Below are positions 61,042 to 64,000 of a DNA stretch of 64,000 nucleotides, piece after piece; positions within the stretch are counted from its first letter, which is position 1; each line of letters begins with the position of its first letter. The translations under genes were made by a program, and so were the position numbers. The notes under the pieces were generated by a model that was given only the letters and a program-made list of their open reading frames with translations, was not told the DNA's origin and made no database searches. This DNA comes from Bacteroidetes bacterium GWF2_43_63 (lineage in GTDB: Bacteria; Bacteroidota; Bacteroidia; Bacteroidales; DTU049), in NCBI GenBank assembly GCA_001769275.1, contig MEOQ01000019.1, forward strand, positions 1 to 64,000. The letters run 5' to 3'.

Positions 61042-62187
61042 TTATCCGATTTTTCTCGCGCCATTTTCGATGGAAACCTCATAATAAAAAGGTTTTTTGC
61101 CGAATTGTTTTTCGAATGCTGCGGTTGTCGATTTCATGAAGGATTGATATTCTTTTGCGGAAATCAGATTGATGGTGCATCCGCCAAAGCCGCCTCCCAT
61201 CATTCGCGCGCCCGCTACTCCCGGAAAATTGCGTGCAAATTCCACCAGAAAATCGAGCCGGTCGCAACTCACTTCATATTGTTTGCTAAGTCCGTCGTGT
61301 GATCTGAACATTTCTTTTCCGAAAGAAATAAAATCATCCTGTTTCAGTGCTTCGCAGGCCCGCATCAGACGCTCGTTTTCCTGAATAACATATAAACAAC
61401 GCTGGAATACAACCGGCGATAATTTTTCTTTTGATTTGTTAAGCATAACCTCCGAAACATCGCGCAGACTCTCTGCTTCGGGATGTGATTTCTGAATGAT
61501 GGCAACGCCTTCTTCGCACTGAGCGCGCCGCACATTGTATTCCGAATTGGCAAGAGCGTGCTTAACGCGCGTGTCTATCAAGAGCAATTTGTATCCTTGC
61601 GGGCGGAATGGAATCATTTCGTATTCAAGTGAGCGGCAATCGAGACGAATGAGTTTTTCTTTTTCACCGTGCAGCGATGCAAACTGATCCATGATGCCAC
61701 AGCGAACGCCTGCGTAGTTGTGTTCAGTCATCTGTCCGATTTTTGCCAGTTCTTTTTTCGAAATATTGAAATGATTCATGTCGTTGATGGCAAAAGCAAA
61801 AGCCGATTCAAGCGCCGCCGACGATGACATTCCGCCGCCTCTTGGTATATTTCCACGAAACACACAATCGAATCCTGGAGCGGTAAATCCGCGTTCTTTC
61901 ATTTCCATGACGACACCGATGATGTAGTTGGCCCAGGATAAATCAGATTTCTGACCATTGGCTTCAAACGTTATTTCTTGTTCAAGGTCAGCCGCAAAAA
62001 TATTGTAATGCTCATTGTAATTCGGAGCAATTTCCAGTATCACCGATTTATTGATGGCGCCAGGCAAAACAAATCCATTGTTGTAATCGGTGTGTTCGCC
62101 TATCAGATTCACGCGTCCGGGAGCAGCATACATAGCCCCTTTGCTGCTGAATTTATTATAGAACAGACTTCTGATTTCGTCAATCAT
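61042..62187 (-). CDS. galK: Galactokinase
   Basis: GalK phosphorylates alpha-D-galactose to galactose-1-phosphate in the Leloir pathway. The 381-residue GHMP kinase shows the galactokinase signature GRVNLIGEHTDYNNGFVLP (residues 24-42), the ATP-binding GGGMSSSAALESAFA loop, catalytic-region MTEHNYAGVRCGIMDQF, and the C-terminal GARMMGGGFGGCTINLI motif. Length is normal. It is the last gene of a minus-strand operon, 10 bases after the sugar symporter and presumably after galM. The downstream gap to the lipoprotein gene holds only degenerate repeats. Confidence 0.96.
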   Translation of the reverse strand: MIDEIRSLFYNKFSSKGAMYAAPGRVNLIGEHTDYNNGFVLPGAINKSVILEIAPNYNEHYNIFAADLEQEITFEANGQKSDLSWANYIIGVVMEMKERGFTAPGFDCVFRGNIPRGGGMSSSAALESAFAFAINDMNHFNISKKELAKIGQMTEHNYAGVRCGIMDQFASLHGEKEKLIRLDCRSLEYEMIPFRPQGYKLLLIDTRVKHALANSEYNVRRAQCEEGVAIIQKSHPEAESLRDVSEVMLNKSKEKLSPVVFQRCLYVIQENERLMRACEALKQDDFISFGKEMFRSHDGLSKQYEVSCDRLDFLVEFARNFPGVAGARMMGGGFGGCTINLISAKEYQSFMKSTTAAFEKQFGKKPFYYEVSIENGARKIG

Positions 62188-62197
62188 AGAAATATTT

Positions 62198-63823
62198 TTA
62201 CCACCACATGGTGTAGATAACAGTGAGAATTATTATGATGATCAGTGATGCGATTTTAAATCCTGTGCTTGTTTTAAATTGAGCTTTTTCAATGATAATG
62301 GATTTTTCGCTGGCGGGTTTTTTTTCAATGAAAGCAGTAACGACCATTATCAGAACACAAAGAATAAATACGATTCCCATGCGGTCCATAAATGGAAGAT
62401 CGGGTAGTAAATATTTGAAAGCAGCAGAAAAAACAAATGTTCCGAGAGCTGCCAGCAGAGCGCCGTTTGATGTTGCCCGTTTCCAGAAAAATCCAAGCAG
62501 AAAAATGGCCAGTGCGCCCGGACTTACAAAACCTGTGAACTCCTGGATGAATTGAAATGCCTGATCGAGATTCTGCAACAAGATTGCGGTTGGAATGGCA
62601 ATGATCAACGCTACCGCTGCTGTAATGCGACCAACACTGACTAATCTTGTTTCCGACGCGTCTTTTTTAATGTAGCCATGATAAATGTCCATGGTGAAAA
62701 TGGTGGAAATGCTATTCATCATTGAAGCAAGGGAACTCACGATGGCTGCTACCAGAGCGGCAAATGCGAGACCTTTGAATCCGTTTGGAACAAAGTTGTG
62801 CAGTAGCCAGGGATAAGCTGCGTCGGGTTTTGAAATTTCATTGTAATGTGCACTGGCAGGATCACTTGTTATTACAAAGGCAACAACTCCCGGGATGACC
62901 ACTATGAGCGGAAGCAACAATTTCAGAATCCCAGCAAAGGCGAGACCGCTCTGTGCCTGTTTGATGCTTTTGGCTGCCAGAGCGCGCTGTATGATGTATT
63001 GATTGCACCCGAAATAATATAAATTGGCTACCCACATACCGCCCAGCAACACGCTAATTCCAGGCAGATTCATGTATTGCGGATTGTCTTTCGAAAGGAT
63101 CATGTCAAATTTTTCGGGCGCTTTTTCAGTGAGTTTTATAAAACCGTCAAAAACATTTCCATTGTCTCCGATGTATTGAAGCGCTATGTAGGTTGTCAGT
63201 AATCCGCCGCCAATGAGGAATATGACTTGCACAACATCTGTAATTGCAACTGCCTTTAAACCGCCCGAAACAGAATATGCAGCAGAAAACACACCTAAAA
63301 CAATGATGCCAATCCAAAGCGGATCGACAGTGTTTCCCATAACCATCAGATCTCGGCCTTCGAATAAAACATTCTTTATGGTAAGTGCTCCAAGATACAG
63401 AATGGATGCGAGGTTGACGAAAATAAAAACGGCAAGCCAGAAAATAGCCATGGTGGTTTTTACGCGTTTATCGTATCGCTTTTCAAGAAATTCAGGCATA
63501 GTGAATATGCCCATTTTTAGAAATATCGGCATGAAAAACACGGCCACAAGAATTAAAGTAATGGCTCCCATAAATTCATAGGAGGCTATGCCAATGCCAA
63601 TGGCAAAGCCAGATCCGGACATGCCGATGAATTGTTCTGCTGAAATGTTTGAAGCGATAATCGATGCGCCGATAATCCACCAGGGCAGTCCCTTGCTTGC
63701 AAGAAAATAATCGGCGGCGTTTTTCTTTTCGCCTTTTTTCGTACGTGATACCCACAAACCGATACTGAGAATAAGCAGCATGTAGGCAATCAGAATTCCG
63801 TAATCAAGTGTATTGAATGTCAT
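62198..63823 (-). CDS. sglT: Sodium/sugar symporter of the vSGLT type
   Basis: A 541-residue SSS-family transporter with about 14 membrane helices. It follows the pattern of the Vibrio sodium/galactose transporter vSGLT very closely: NISAEQFIGMSGSGFAIG, FTMPEFLEKRYDKRVKT, NPQYMNLPGISVLLGGMWVA, NQYIIQRALAAKS, SSLASMMNSISTIFTMDIY and EFTGFVSPGALAIFLLG are all recognisable. The vSGLT sodium- and sugar-site segments are therefore kept. With galK downstream and galM upstream the substrate is most likely galactose. The ATG overlaps the galM stop by four bases (ATGA), and galK starts 10 bases after the stop, so all three are in one operon. Confidence 0.93.
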   Translation of the reverse strand: MTFNTLDYGILIAYMLLILSIGLWVSRTKKGEKKNAADYFLASKGLPWWIIGASIIASNISAEQFIGMSGSGFAIGIGIASYEFMGAITLILVAVFFMPIFLKMGIFTMPEFLEKRYDKRVKTTMAIFWLAVFIFVNLASILYLGALTIKNVLFEGRDLMVMGNTVDPLWIGIIVLGVFSAAYSVSGGLKAVAITDVVQVIFLIGGGLLTTYIALQYIGDNGNVFDGFIKLTEKAPEKFDMILSKDNPQYMNLPGISVLLGGMWVANLYYFGCNQYIIQRALAAKSIKQAQSGLAFAGILKLLLPLIVVIPGVVAFVITSDPASAHYNEISKPDAAYPWLLHNFVPNGFKGLAFAALVAAIVSSLASMMNSISTIFTMDIYHGYIKKDASETRLVSVGRITAAVALIIAIPTAILLQNLDQAFQFIQEFTGFVSPGALAIFLLGFFWKRATSNGALLAALGTFVFSAAFKYLLPDLPFMDRMGIVFILCVLIMVVTAFIEKKPASEKSIIIEKAQFKTSTGFKIASLIIIIILTVIYTMWW

Positions 63824-64000
63824 CGGGGGAGAGTTTTATTGAAATGATATTGAATTATTTCGTGGTACGTTTCGTCAGGGCGTATAAGAGTTGAAGGAAA
63901 TGTTGGAATATTTGGAGCATTCGGAAAGCGCTGTGGTTCGAGGCACAGTGCACTACGCATTGGATAAATTTCTCCGCATTTTCCGGGAACATTTCCGTTG
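63820..64000 (-). CDS. galM: Aldose 1-epimerase, C-terminal fragment (cut by window edge)
   Basis: Reading the minus strand from the right edge gives about 60 codons ending at a TGA in 63820-63822. The peptide includes GEIYPMRSALCLEPQRFP, then NAPNIPTFPSTLIRPDETY and a final HEIIQYHFNKTLPR. This is the C-terminal block of GalM (C-L-E-x-Q-x-F-P-x-x-P-N-x-P-x-F-P-S), which includes the catalytic Glu. GalM interconverts beta- and alpha-galactose and so feeds galK. The stop overlaps the sglT start by ATGA, so the pair is cotranscribed. The rest of the gene lies beyond the window. Confidence 0.88.
   Translation of the reverse strand, partial: NGNVPGKCGEIYPMRSALCLEPQRFPNAPNIPTFPSTLIRPDETYHEIIQYHFNKTLPR

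Overview
The window is a 64 kb stretch of chromosome from a member of the Bacteroidota (Bacteroidetes), probably an environmental, uncultured Bacteroidales-like lineage. The evidence is a PorW/SprE-type type IX secretion (T9SS) lipoprotein, several secreted proteins with C-terminal T9SS sorting domains, two RemB-like gliding/outer-membrane proteins, Bacteroidota-style promoters (TTTG-N19-TAnnTTTG), an enlarged IspG, a Rho with a long disordered insertion, and a LeuRS of the Bacteroidota type. I saw no rRNA, no tRNA, no CRISPR array and no insertion sequence with a transposase. The content is mostly housekeeping.

Layout. 1-4 kb (minus strand): start of a secreted protein, two small membrane proteins that normally lead the ATP synthase operon, a bactofilin, and porW/sprE. 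4-11.5 kb (plus): uvrC, an Asp-box lipoprotein, asnS, rpoN and a PAP2-like membrane protein. 11.7-18 kb: a lipoprotein and tsaD (minus), divergent from tamB with a 10-base gap. 18-22 kb (plus): a YD-like secreted protein, an HD hydrolase, folK, a deoxynucleoside kinase and an M28 peptidase. 22-26.5 kb (minus): leuS, carrying a ~100-residue DUF559/PD-(D/E)xK-like insertion, then a kinase-dCMP deaminase fusion. 26.5-30.5 kb: a K+/H+ antiporter that overlaps a UbiA-family prenyltransferase tail to tail, then lnt. 30.6-38 kb: a T9SS-exported protein, lysS, an orphan secreted protein, an SPL-like radical SAM protein, a HAD phosphatase, ispG and a small secreted protein. 38.4-45.3 kb: two tandem RemB-like genes, an orphan membrane protein, two zinc-ribbon membrane proteins (one a CPBP protease) and a YjjG-like nucleotidase. 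45.3-54.7 kb (minus): a T9SS-exported esterase, dinB, rny, a probable 6S RNA, zapA, a coiled-coil partner, another T9SS-exported protein and gcvP. 54.8-60 kb (plus): a small exported protein, ftsY, rimO and rho. 60.3-64 kb (minus): a lipoprotein, then a galactose operon galM(partial)-sglT-galK.

How the parts work together. The envelope theme is strong: PorW/SprE, three complete or near-complete T9SS cargoes and a partial one, RemB-like proteins, TamB, Lnt and many lipoproteins. The galactose genes form a complete uptake, epimerisation and phosphorylation module. zapA, its coiled-coil neighbour and the 6S-like RNA sit together upstream of rny.

The intergenic DNA is rich in small dispersed repeats. 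A palindrome with core GTGCGAAGTTT sits at 3' gene ends in at least five places. A family has arms GTCGCGCGTC/GACGCGTGAC. A third family begins CGCTGTCATGCTGAG. One strongly nested palindromic block lies at 38.2 kb. I judge the LeuRS nuclease-like insertion the most unusual feature. No complete new multi-gene system could be demonstrated from sequence alone.
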